Assembly (NCBI GenBank): GCA_045590215.1
Contig: JAZNQO010000018.1
Span: forward strand, 1 to 49,369
DNA: 49,369 nt
Reading direction: 5' to 3'
DNA from: RUG563 sp045590215
GTDB lineage: Bacteria; Bacillota; Clostridia; Christensenellales; Aristaeellaceae
In this document: one piece after another, positions 26,112 through 33,504 of the stretch
Numbering within the stretch: position 1 is the first letter of the stretch
Layout: every line of letters starts with the position of its first letter
Program-made: the position numbers and the translations under genes
Notes under the pieces: generated by a model
Told to the model about the DNA's origin: nothing
Databases searched by the model: none
Seen by the model: only the letters and a program-made list of their open reading frames with translations

Positions 26112-26639
26112 TTACCGGCTGCCGCTGATAATGCCTTGCCCACCGGCAAAGGGGGAGTTCGCCGGCTGACCGTTTGTATAGCTTTCAGCAGCTCTTGTTG
26201 CTGGAGCGGTGACAGGAATGGTTTCCACGCTCTTGACGGAAACCATGCCGTATTCCGTGGTGGCAAGATAGCGGATGCGGTTGATGTCCCGTGCTTCCGC
26301 AAGGGCTTGTGCGCTGTTTTGATTGGCAGTGTTCACGCTTTCAATCCGGGTGACGGTGTCTCGATATTTCCCGGAAAGCCGGGCATATTCCAGCGCCTTT
26401 GTGCCCATAAAGATGGTTAATATCACCGCCAGTACCAGCAGCAGCATGGCCGCTGCATTCCTGGTCAGCTTCAGCTCTTTTTTCTGCTGGGGCATTATGC
26501 CTGCTTGATAATGGCTGCGCACCTGCTCGCTTCCCGCTTCTGCATCGGGGATATAGACATGGCTGCGCACGTTCATTTCAATACCCGGCCCCATTTGTAC
26601 GCCAGCTGTGGCATACATCCAATTCCTTCCCCGCTGCAT
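26112..26639 (-). CDS. ftsL: FtsL-like cell division protein
   Basis: A 175-residue single-pass protein placed between mraZ and the penicillin-binding protein, the standard position of ftsL. A cytoplasmic part of about 60 residues ends in a basic stretch (K-K-E-L-K-L-T-R-N). A transmembrane segment (about 63-80) and an outside coiled-coil-like region (about 84-125, with R-I-E-S-V-N-T-A-N and A-E-A-R-D-I-N-R-I-R-Y-L-A) follow. A Y-G-M-V segment (after A-T-T-E) is typical of FtsL/FtsB proteins, and the end is a low-complexity T, A, P, G, S tail. FtsL sequences are poorly conserved, so this rests on topology and position. An internal ATG at 26618 has the better ribosome site (GGGGAAGG) and may be the true start. 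Confidence 0.8.
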   Translation of the reverse strand: MQRGRNWMYATAGVQMGPGIEMNVRSHVYIPDAEAGSEQVRSHYQAGIMPQQKKELKLTRNAAAMLLLVLAVILTIFMGTKALEYARLSGKYRDTVTRIESVNTANQNSAQALAEARDINRIRYLATTEYGMVSVKSVETIPVTAPATRAAESYTNGQPANSPFAGGQGIISGSR

Positions 26640-26659
26640 ATTATACGCTCACTTTCCAA

Positions 26660-27211
26660 TCAATTAGAACTTTTCTGAACCTGCGCCATAAAGGCCAGAG
26701 GATCTTCAAACATTTCATCAAACAGGCGATCCTGTTCTTCGCTTACCGTCTTGGGCATCACACGGATATGGCTGGTAGCACCATTGATATCAATTTCTCT
26801 CACGTCGCCCAGCCGCCATGCCCTGATCTTCTGGGGCAAAAGCAAACGTCCCTGGGCGTCCGTTTCGCAGTCCACATAGCTGTATTTGCTGAATTGATCC
26901 AGGAAAACCTGCATCCTTGCATCCAATTGCACAAGGGCGGTCAACTCATCCCTGCGCTTTTGCCATCCGTCCAAGGTGTAAATGGCAACGGCCTTGAAAT
27001 CCGGCGTGGGGCATACGGCAAACTGCTGTCCCAGCGCATCTCTAAACCCTGCCGGCACAATCAGACGGCCTTTGGAATCAATGCCGTGGGTGTAAGACCC
27101 CACAAAGCCTAAAAACGGCTTCTTTTCAAGGTTGTTTTGGGCATTTTCAGGCAAATCAGACGCATCGGAAGGCTGCACGCCCTCTTTGCGTTCCTCCTTA
27201 TCTCCCGCCAT
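26660..27211 (-). CDS. mraZ: transcriptional regulator MraZ
   Basis: First gene of the dcw cluster. The protein has two AbrB-like swapped-hairpin domains: F-V-G-S-Y-T-H-G-I-D-S-K-G-R-L-I-V-P (first) and D-A-Q-G-R-L-L-L-P (second). Family knowledge: MraZ forms a ring and binds GTGG-type repeats before its own gene to repress the cluster. The start ATG 27211 is supported by AGGGGTG upstream and by the promoter at 27264-27292, although the frame is open about 70 codons further. At 183 residues it is longer than the usual 140-150, because of about 35 extra charged residues at the N-terminus (M-A-G-D-K-E-E-R-K). The usual next gene rsmH is absent; ftsL follows after 20 bases. Confidence 0.93.
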   Translation of the reverse strand: MAGDKEERKEGVQPSDASDLPENAQNNLEKKPFLGFVGSYTHGIDSKGRLIVPAGFRDALGQQFAVCPTPDFKAVAIYTLDGWQKRRDELTALVQLDARMQVFLDQFSKYSYVDCETDAQGRLLLPQKIRAWRLGDVREIDINGATSHIRVMPKTVSEEQDRLFDEMFEDPLAFMAQVQKSSN

Positions 27212-27229
27212 CAAATCACCCCTATACTG

Positions 27230-27292
27230 CCACAAACTTACCACTTCGTGGGATTCTGCTCCAATTCTACCCACTTTTTGCATTTTTGTCAA
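27230..27292 (-). promoter_or_regulatory. dcw promoter with candidate MraZ boxes
   Basis: Minus strand: TTGACA (27292-27287), 17 bases, TAGAAT (27269-27264). A GTGGG (27274-27270) lies in the spacer against the -10 box, and two GTGG direct repeats (27244-27241 and 27233-27230) lie 11 bases apart in the leader. MraZ is known to bind GTGG-type repeats with helical spacing, so autoregulation is inferred. The promoter is clear; the boxes are tentative. Confidence 0.75.
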
Positions 27293-27388
27293 TACAGCAA
27301 ACAAAGCTGTGTTCCGTCTTTGGCGGTCTTCTTCGACACACATTTTTAGCATTTTACAGTCTATGAAAACATTTGTTCCCATACAAAG

Positions 27389-27428
27389 CAAAAAAGATGG
27401 AGAACACATTTTCGCATTCTCCATCTTT
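27389..27428 (-). terminator. terminator after the phosphoesterase unit
   Basis: Minus strand: AAAGATGGAGAA (27428-27417) pairs perfectly with TTCTCCATCTTT (27404-27393) and continues as T residues. It separates the phosphoesterase/zinc-ribbon unit from the dcw promoter. Bases 27429-27633 are AT-rich and hold no gene I can support. Confidence 0.85.
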
Positions 27429-27633
27429 ATGTTTAATTCTTACAATTTATATTGTTGTTTATAGTACATTTTCAACAAATATTATTTTTATTTTTTCGTT
27501 TCGTCTTTGGGAAATTGTTAAGAAAAGTTTATTATTTTCTGAAAAATTTCTTTCCCTATGTCCTTTTCCCCACTATTTGGGGCTGTCTTCCACAAAACCA
27601 CAATATCATGGGGAAAAACGGGGTTTTTTTCGG

Positions 27634-28359
27634 TTATTTCAGGGCATCTTCTCCCTTTTCCGTTTCTTCCTCGCCACCGGGCAGGGCATATATCTGGAAT
27701 TTCAGCCCATCGCAGGAAACGCAGTGATAGCGAATGCCATCGTATTCCCCTGTCACAGCACCTCGCAAAGATGCGCCATGCAGATGGCCGTACACCACAT
27801 CATCCGGCTGATACTGCTTCAGCAGCTGGGATGCCTTGGTTTCCGCACCGCCATCAGCCAGCGGCGGATAATGGGTCATCACCACCAGCCTTTTTCCGCC
27901 CAGCTTTTTAGCACTGCTGAGCGTCAATTCCAGCCGGATCAATTCCCGGTTGTATATTTTCTCATCCTCTGTGCTTCCGTTCTGGGGCAGCGTCCACAGC
28001 CGTGTGCCGCACACAACCACATCCCCAAACCGGACGGCGTCATTCTGCACCGCATACATGTTAGGGGGCAGCAGTTCCCGAAGCCTGTTGATGCCGCACC
28101 ACCAATAATCATGATTGCCCCGCAGGATCACCTTCTTGCCCGGCAGGCGACCAATCATTTTCAAATCCTCCAAGGCAGGCTCCAATTGCATAGCCCAGCT
28201 GATATCGCCGGGAATCAGCACCAGATCCTCTTCCCCCACCTTGCTTTGCCAATCCTGTGCGATACGCAAAAAATGCCCTTCCCAATGCGCACCGAATACA
28301 TCCATGGGCTTATTATCGCCGCCGGGCAAATGCAGATCGCCGATTGCAAATATCTTCAC
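27634..28359 (-). CDS. metallophosphoesterase
   Basis: A 241-residue calcineurin-like phosphoesterase. All metal-site blocks are present in order: G-D-L-H-L near the start, P-G-D-I-S-W, R-G-N-H-D-Y-W-W, M-T-H-Y-P-P and G-H-L-H-G. No signal peptide or membrane segment, so it acts in the cytoplasm. The substrate is unknown; the family covers phosphodiesterases, nucleases and protein phosphatases. The start is GTG 28359 (V-K-I-F-A-I-G-D), one base after the TGA of the zinc-ribbon gene upstream; the frame is open further but that part overlaps the other gene. The one-base gap implies translational coupling, so the two products probably act together. Confidence 0.9.
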   Translation of the reverse strand: MKIFAIGDLHLPGGDNKPMDVFGAHWEGHFLRIAQDWQSKVGEEDLVLIPGDISWAMQLEPALEDLKMIGRLPGKKVILRGNHDYWWCGINRLRELLPPNMYAVQNDAVRFGDVVVCGTRLWTLPQNGSTEDEKIYNRELIRLELTLSSAKKLGGKRLVVMTHYPPLADGGAETKASQLLKQYQPDDVVYGHLHGASLRGAVTGEYDGIRYHCVSCDGLKFQIYALPGGEEETEKGEDALK

Positions 28360-28360
28360 G

Positions 28361-28759
28361 TCAGTCTTCTTCGTCCTCTTCGTCGTTTTCCATTTCTTCT
28401 TCGCCCAGCGCATCCAAAGAAAGATCATTTTCGATTTCGTCAAATTCTCTTTCGGGAATGCTGTCGTCAATTTCGGGAATGATTTCGTCCATGCTGCTCA
28501 CGGGATCAATGTCCAAAGACGCTTCGTCCACACGCACTTCGTCTTCATCATGGTTATCGTTGCTATTGGCGTTCATTTCCTTCAGGCAGAAAAGGCAGGC
28601 GTCCTTCCCCGGCAGGGCAGGTGCTTCGTTGCAGATGGTGCACAGCTCAATTTCTTCCCGCTGCACTTCGCCCTTCATTTCCCGTTTGCATACTTTGCAA
28701 TATCCTTCGGTATCCTGGATATAATTCAATTCACAACGCGGACACTTAATCAGTGCCAT
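28361..28759 (-). CDS. double zinc-ribbon protein with acidic tail
   Basis: A 132-residue protein not matched to a named family. Two four-cysteine zinc knuckles are visible: C-P-R-C with C-K-V-C (about residues 6-24), and C-T-I-C with C-L-F-C (about 40-58). The second half (about 65-132) is strongly acidic, with many D and E and an ending E-D-E-E-D. The layout suggests a nucleic-acid or protein adaptor whose acidic tail is flexible. ATG start with AGGAGGGATGAC upstream. The stop is separated by one base from the phosphoesterase start, so it is the first gene of a two-gene unit. The coding call is firm, the function unknown. Confidence 0.85.
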   Translation of the reverse strand: MALIKCPRCELNYIQDTEGYCKVCKREMKGEVQREEIELCTICNEAPALPGKDACLFCLKEMNANSNDNHDEDEVRVDEASLDIDPVSSMDEIIPEIDDSIPEREFDEIENDLSLDALGEEEMENDEEDEED

Positions 28760-28883
28760 AGGTCATCCCTCCTGTAATGCTTCCAATTATTGTTATGGTA
28801 AGCCTCTGCCATTTTCGTAGACGAAGGCTGTGCTTTTGTGATACATTGCCATTGTAATACTTTTGTAACAAAAGGAGGCTCTC

Positions 28884-29600
28884 ATGAAACACGCTCGATT
28901 CATCGCCGTATGTCTGGCTCTCGCCCTGATGATGCTGTCGGCAGGGAACGCATTTGTCTCTTCTTGCCCCATCGGCTGTGATCTTTGCACCGGTGAAGCA
29001 GATTGCCGCACTTGCTCCTTCTGCATCGCCGTAACGGCTACTGCACGGCCTCGCCCCCTGCAGAAAACCCCAACGCCAATCGTAACGGCAAAGCCTACCC
29101 GGACGGCATTTCCCTCCGCCACGGTGAAACCCATCGTCACCCAAGCACCCATTCTTACGCAAAAGCCGCCTGTGACGACCCTTCCTCCTATGAGCAACGC
29201 AGATTATACTACATTATCCCTTGCAAAGCAAGAGGAAATTGTATTTACTCTGCTCAATCAGGATCGGGCCGCTTACGGCCTGCCTGCCTTGGTGCTGGAC
29301 AAGGAATTAAGCCGCATTGCACGCATCAAATGCGAGGATATGCGAGACAACCATTATTTCGCCCACGAATCCCCTACTTACGGCCGTGCCGCCCAGATGC
29401 TCACCCATTTCGGCTACGCCTATAACGGCTGCGGCGAAAACATCGCCCACCACGCCACCGTGCAAAAAGCACAAGCCGCCTTCATCTCCAGCCTGGCTCA
29501 CCGCATCAATGTGATGGGCAAGCAATGGCTGAAAGTGGGCATCGGCGTATGCTATGACGAAAATGGCTTCGTCTACGTCACGCAGATCTTCGCCCGGTAA
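28884..29600 (+). CDS. secreted CAP-domain (SCP/PR1-like) protein
   Basis: A 238-residue exported protein. A signal peptide (1 to about 23) is followed by a stretch with seven cysteines in C-x3-C, C-x2-C and similar spacings (about 28-47), a spacer rich in T, P, K and V (about 50-102), and a CAP domain (about 110-238). The CAP domain shows L-L-N-Q-D-R-A-A-Y-G-L, H-Y-F-A-H-E-S-P, G-E-N-I-A-H and the final F-V-Y-V-T-Q-I-F-A-R. Bacterial CAP proteins of the YkwD type are common in Clostridia; their activity is mostly unknown. A perfect AAAGGAGG lies seven bases before the ATG. It is transcribed away from the zinc-ribbon gene and ends before two terminator-like hairpins. The cysteine cluster is unusual for the family. 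Confidence 0.9.
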   Translation: MKHARFIAVCLALALMMLSAGNAFVSSCPIGCDLCTGEADCRTCSFCIAVTATARPRPLQKTPTPIVTAKPTRTAFPSATVKPIVTQAPILTQKPPVTTLPPMSNADYTTLSLAKQEEIVFTLLNQDRAAYGLPALVLDKELSRIARIKCEDMRDNHYFAHESPTYGRAAQMLTHFGYAYNGCGENIAHHATVQKAQAAFISSLAHRINVMGKQWLKVGIGVCYDENGFVYVTQIFAR

Positions 29601-29607
29601 CAAATGC

Positions 29608-29637
29608 AGCTGCGTCAACTTCGGCGCAGCTTTTCTT
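29608..29637 (+). terminator. first terminator after the CAP-domain gene
   Basis: AGCTGCG (29608-29614) pairs with CGCAGCT (29625-29631), followed by TTTTCTT, eight bases after the stop codon. Confidence 0.75.
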
Positions 29638-29652
29638 GATACAAAGATGAGG

Positions 29653-29682
29653 AACTCCGCTCCATCAAAAGGCGGGGTTTTT
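29653..29682 (+). terminator. second terminator after the CAP-domain gene
   Basis: AACTCCGC (29653-29660) pairs with GCGGGGTT (29672-29679, one G-T pair) and ends in TTTTT. It touches the start of repeat copy B. Confidence 0.65.
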
Positions 29683-30060
29683 GTGGGGTTTCATCCCTTG
29701 ACCCGGCAGCGGATGAGGCTATGTAGGTAGGGCAGAAAATGTACCGCTATTGCAGGAGGCACGCAGGAAAGTAATTGCAGAAGACGATTGTAATTTTGCG
29801 AGTGGGCTGCGGCACTGCCGCCAACCGAATGCTTTAGCATCCGGGAAAAAAGAAGACGGCAGTGGAAAGAATAAATTCTCTCCGCTGCCGTTTTCTGTGT
29901 TTTCTTTGTGCCCGTGGCAATGTTTCTATTCGTTTCTTATAGCTCCATGCGGAGATCATTTCTTCAACAAAATAAGCGTGTTTTCGCAGGGTAGGTGCAG
30001 GAAGGAACTTCCTGCCGAGGGGTACAGGGGACGAGCAATCCCCTGCCCCGTCCTCCTGCC
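29677..30060. repeat. hairpin-rich dispersed repeat, copy B
   Basis: About 385 bases without a supported gene that match copy A (12822-13198) in the opposite orientation, module by module. Shared modules include hairpins with stems CAGGGGA/TCCCCTG, GCAGGAA/TTCCTGC (GCAGGGA/TCCCTGC in copy A, a paired change) and CCGGATGC with a weaker partner half here. Where copy A has two neighbouring hairpins with TGAAA loops, copy B has only one composite, as if the part between the loops had been deleted. Confidence 0.85.
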
Positions 30061-30073
30061 TCGCACCCATCCA

Positions 30074-30340
30074 CTACCAATTGGGTCTTACATGATGTAA
30101 TGCTGCCCTGCTGCCGGGAAAGGCATACACCGGCTGATAGGCGGCGTTTTCCTGCGTCCTAGCGGCTTCATTGATGGCTCCTTCCACGGTGTTGCTCAAT
30201 TGCATGCCCTCCATCTGCCCGGCCCTTCGCAAGGCATCCTGCAGGGCACTTTTCCCAGCCAGGCTTCTGCCCCTTGCCGGTAAAAGAGCCGCCTCCTCCA
30301 CATTCATGGCCGGTTTATATACATCGCTCCATAAGCTCAT
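30074..30340 (-). CDS. small protein of unknown function
   Basis: An 88-residue protein that I do not recognise. It has no signal peptide or membrane segment, is rich in A, E and R, and is probably mainly helical (M-N-V-E-E-A-A-L-L and A-L-Q-D-A-L-R-R-A-G-Q-M-E), with a tail rich in aromatic residues and proline (Y-Q-P-V-Y-A-F-P). The case for a real gene is the very strong ribosome site AAAGGAGGGG directly upstream of the ATG and its placement between a terminator and repeat copy B. Codon use looks like the neighbours. It lies downstream of engB but is separated from it by a terminator, so it probably has its own weak promoter or low read-through. Confidence 0.7.
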   Translation of the reverse strand: MSLWSDVYKPAMNVEEAALLPARGRSLAGKSALQDALRRAGQMEGMQLSNTVEGAINEAARTQENAAYQPVYAFPGSRAALHHVRPNW

Positions 30341-30392
30341 TTTCTCCCCTCCTTTTCTACTGCATCTTATGCCGCAGCGCAGAAAGGGTGCA

Positions 30393-30423
30393 AAAAAGGC
30401 AGTAATTTTTCGTTACTGCCTTT
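30393..30423 (-). terminator. terminator of the lonA-engB unit
   Basis: Minus strand: AAAGGCAGTAA (30423-30413) pairs perfectly with TTACTGCCTTT (30405-30395) and continues in T residues. It lies directly after the engB stop codon. Confidence 0.88.
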
Positions 30424-30427
30424 CTGT

Positions 30428-31042
30428 TTATTCTTCCGTCGTTTCTTCTTCCGGGGCTTCCCATGCCGCCAATGCTTCCTCAATTTTCTTCAGCAGCTCA
30501 TCCCTGCCGTCGCCATTTTCGGAGGAATAGCACAGCACCTGCCACGGCTGCACCTGCAACGCCCGGCAAATGGGAGCCAGATGCTTCATCCGTGCCCCCC
30601 GGCTGATTTTATCTGCTTTGGTTGCCACAACCAGAAAGGGCAGCCCCATACCACGGAGGAATGCGTTCATCTGTATATCATCCTGGGTGGGCTCGTGGCG
30701 GATGTCCACCAGGTGCAGGGTCAATTGCAGCTCTTGCGTTTCCCGGAAATATTTTTCCATCATTTCGCCCCAGCGCAGCTTTTCCTTCTTATCCACCTTG
30801 GCAAAGCCATAGCCGGGCAAATCCACCAGATGAAAAGCATCATTGAGCAGAAAGAGGTTGATAAGCCGGGTTTTACCGGGGGTGGCACTGGTTCGTGCCA
30901 AGGCTTTGCGGCGGCACAGGCTGTTAATGAGGGAGGATTTGCCCACATTGCTCTTCCCTGCCACGGCAATCTGGGGCAGAGTTTCCGCAGGGGCTTGATA
31001 CACGCTCATGCTGGTCACAAATTCCGCTTTTTTAATGTCCAT
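30428..31042 (-). CDS. engB: ribosome biogenesis GTP-binding protein YsxC/EngB
   Basis: A 204-residue TRAFAC-class GTPase needed for assembly of the large ribosomal subunit. G1 is A-G-K-S-N-V-G-K-S-S-L-I-N near residues 28-40, the G2 region T-P-G-K-T-R, G3 D-L-P-G-Y-G-F-A (about 74-81), G4 T-K-A-D-K near 140, and G5 the later C-Y-S-S segment. The C-terminus is an acidic tail (E-E-E-T-T-E-E). It follows lonA after 30 bases, an order also found in Bacillus, and is co-transcribed with it to a clear terminator. Confidence 0.96.
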   Translation of the reverse strand: MDIKKAEFVTSMSVYQAPAETLPQIAVAGKSNVGKSSLINSLCRRKALARTSATPGKTRLINLFLLNDAFHLVDLPGYGFAKVDKKEKLRWGEMMEKYFRETQELQLTLHLVDIRHEPTQDDIQMNAFLRGMGLPFLVVATKADKISRGARMKHLAPICRALQVQPWQVLCYSSENGDGRDELLKKIEEALAAWEAPEEETTEE

Positions 31043-31072
31043 AATCGGCTCGCTTTCGTTCGTTTGAAAAGG

Positions 31073-33403
31073 TCAGTCCACCAAGGCCACTTTCAATACA
31101 TCCTCGGCGTTTTCCACCAGCAGAATGCGGAAAGTGCTCAAAACGTGCATGGGCACATCTTCCAGATCTTTCTTGTTTTCCTTGGGCAAAAGGATGGTTT
31201 TCACCCCGGCACGATAAGCCGCAAGCAGCTTCTCTTTCACGCCGCCAATGGGCAAAACCCGGCCACGCAGGGTAATTTCTCCGGTCATGGCCACGTCCTG
31301 ATGCACTTTCTTGCCGCTGAGGGCAGAAACCAATGCCGTGGTCAGGGTCACACCGGCGGAAGGCCCGTCCTTGGGTACAGCCCCTTCCGGCACATGAATG
31401 TGAATATCCAGATTCTTATAAAAGTCTTCCGCAATGCCGTATTCCGCCCCGTGAGCACGTACCCAGCTGCGGGCAGCCTGGGCAGATTCCTTCATTACAT
31501 CGCCCAGCTGACCCGTCAATTGCACCTGACCTGTGCCCGGCATCACGCTGCATTCCACGGCCAGCATTTCGCCGCCGACCGCCGTATACGCAAGGCCGTT
31601 CACCACGCCAACCTGCGGCTTTTTGCCAAGGCTGTCCCGGATGAACCGGGGTGCGCCCAGGTATTTTTCCACAACGGGCGGCGTGACAGAAATGATTTCC
31701 GCTTCCGTTTCCAGCATTTCCACAGCCGCCTTGCGCACAACCCGTGCAATGGTGCGGCTAAGGGTGCGGACACCGGCTTCCCTTGTGTAACCCTCAATGA
31801 TGCGCTTCATGGCGGCATCGGAAACCTTCACAGATTTTTCCGGCAGGCCATGCTCTTTCACCTGCTTGGGCAGAAGATGCTTTTTCGCAATGTGCAATTT
31901 TTCTTCTTCAGTATAGCTGGGCACTTCGATGATTTCCATTCTGTCCAGCAAAGGAGCCGGAATGGTGTCCTTGCTGTTGGCCGTGGTGATAAACATCACA
32001 CGGGACAAATCCACTGGCAGCTCCAGATAATGATCCCGGAAGGCGAAGTTCTGCTCCGCATCCAATACTTCCAGCATGGCGGAAGCCGGATCGCCCCGGA
32101 AATCGTGGCTCATTTTGTCAATCTCGTCAAAGAGGAAAACGGGGTTCATGGTACCGGCCTGCTTGAGGCTGGCAATGATGCGGCCGGGAATGGCCCCGAT
32201 ATAGGTGCGCCGGTGCCCCCGGATTTCCGCTTCGTCCCGGACGCCGCCAAGGCTCATCTGCACAAACTTGCGGCCAACCGCCTTGGCAATGCCCCGGACA
32301 ATGCTGGTCTTGCCCACGCCAGGAGGCCCCACGAAGCAAAGGATAGGCCCCTTCATGGAGGTATCTTCGGTGTGCATTTCCTTCATGCGGCGCACGGCCA
32401 GATACTCAATCACCCGCTCCTTTACCTTTTCCATGGCATAATGATCTTCATTGAGGATCCGGGCGGCACGCTTCAAATCCAGATTATCGGTGGTGTATTC
32501 GCCCCAAGGCAAATCCAAGATCCATTCCACATAAGTGCGGCTCACGCCGATTTCCGGCGTGCCGGGAGCCATCCGGGAAAGCCGCTCCAGCTCCCGTTTC
32601 ACCTTTTCCCGTGCTTCTTCGTTCAGGGGCGTTTCGTCCATCCGACGGCGAAGGTCTTCCACATCCGTGGCTTCTTTATCACCCAGCTCTTCCTGAATGG
32701 CCTTGATCTGCTCCCGAAGGTAATAATCCTTCTGGTTTTTATCAATCTGCTTTTTCAGGCGGCTTTGCACCTGCTTTTCAATCCGGGAAAGCTCCGTTTC
32801 TCTGCCCAGAATGGTGCACAGCGTTTCCAGCCGCCGTGTCACATCCGCTTCTTCCAGAATGGCCTGCCTGTCTTCCACCCTTGTCAGCACATTAGCAGCG
32901 ATAATATCGGCCAATTGGTCTGCCTTATCCACATCCCGGACAGAGCGCAGCGTTTCACCGCTAACCCGCATGGATGTTTTGGCATATTCTTCAAAAAGCT
33001 CATGGGTGGTGCGCATCAGGGCTTCCGTTTCCGGCCCCACGATGACCGCCTTTTCCGCCATCACCACTTCGCCAATCCAGCAGGGGTCTTCCTGCACCAC
33101 GTCCTGAAGCAACGCCCTTTCCTGGCCTTCCACCAATACCCGGATGGAATCCCCCGGCATATTGAGCACCTGCTTTACCAACGCAACCGTGCCCATCCGG
33201 CAAAGATCCTGCTTGCCGGGCTCGTCCACTTCCGCATCCTTCTGCGCCACCAGAAATACCTTCTGGTCTTCCATCATGGCCTGCTCCAGGGCAGAAATGG
33301 AACGCTGCCTGCCCACGTCAAAATGCAGCACCATATGGGGAAACACCATCAAGCCCCGCAGGGGAATAAGCGGCAAACGCAGCTTTGTTTTTTTCTTCGC
33401 CAT
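31073..33403 (-). CDS. lon: ATP-dependent protease Lon
   Basis: A 776-residue cytoplasmic AAA+ protease. The N-terminal LON substrate-binding domain (about 10-205, opening L-P-L-I-P-L-R-G) is followed by a coiled region, the ATPase module with Walker A G-P-P-G-V-G-K-T at 359-366 and Walker B F-L-F-D-E-I-D-K at 423-430, and the S16 protease domain with catalytic S682 in K-D-G-P-S-A-G and K725 in the K-E-K segment. Length and order are those of LonA. The promoter lies in the gap after lonB (TTGCTT-N17-TATAAT) and is followed by an imperfect inverted repeat in the leader. engB follows. Confidence 0.98.
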   Translation of the reverse strand: MAKKKTKLRLPLIPLRGLMVFPHMVLHFDVGRQRSISALEQAMMEDQKVFLVAQKDAEVDEPGKQDLCRMGTVALVKQVLNMPGDSIRVLVEGQERALLQDVVQEDPCWIGEVVMAEKAVIVGPETEALMRTTHELFEEYAKTSMRVSGETLRSVRDVDKADQLADIIAANVLTRVEDRQAILEEADVTRRLETLCTILGRETELSRIEKQVQSRLKKQIDKNQKDYYLREQIKAIQEELGDKEATDVEDLRRRMDETPLNEEAREKVKRELERLSRMAPGTPEIGVSRTYVEWILDLPWGEYTTDNLDLKRAARILNEDHYAMEKVKERVIEYLAVRRMKEMHTEDTSMKGPILCFVGPPGVGKTSIVRGIAKAVGRKFVQMSLGGVRDEAEIRGHRRTYIGAIPGRIIASLKQAGTMNPVFLFDEIDKMSHDFRGDPASAMLEVLDAEQNFAFRDHYLELPVDLSRVMFITTANSKDTIPAPLLDRMEIIEVPSYTEEEKLHIAKKHLLPKQVKEHGLPEKSVKVSDAAMKRIIEGYTREAGVRTLSRTIARVVRKAAVEMLETEAEIISVTPPVVEKYLGAPRFIRDSLGKKPQVGVVNGLAYTAVGGEMLAVECSVMPGTGQVQLTGQLGDVMKESAQAARSWVRAHGAEYGIAEDFYKNLDIHIHVPEGAVPKDGPSAGVTLTTALVSALSGKKVHQDVAMTGEITLRGRVLPIGGVKEKLLAAYRAGVKTILLPKENKKDLEDVPMHVLSTFRILLVENAEDVLKVALVD

Positions 33404-33433
33404 AATAACTCCTGATCTGTATTCACTCTCATT

Positions 33434-33494
33434 TTGCCGGAATATGTATACACCGACAATTTTATATTATATCCCATCCCAACGAAAAAAGCAA
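33434..33494 (-). promoter_or_regulatory. lonA promoter with candidate operator
   Basis: Minus strand: TTGCTT (33494-33489), 17 bases, TATAAT (33471-33466). An imperfect dyad lies just downstream: TTGCCGG (33434-33440) and CCGACAA (33453-33459), six of seven positions matching. It does not resemble the known CIRCE or CtsR sites, so the factor is unknown. Confidence 0.7.
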
Positions 33495-33504
33495 TCATTC
33501 CCTT

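Noticed and set aside
30581..33415. 944-codon open frame opposite engB and lonA
   Set aside because: Very long, but antisense to two well-conserved genes, rich in H, F, Q and G as expected of a shadow frame, and without a ribosome site.
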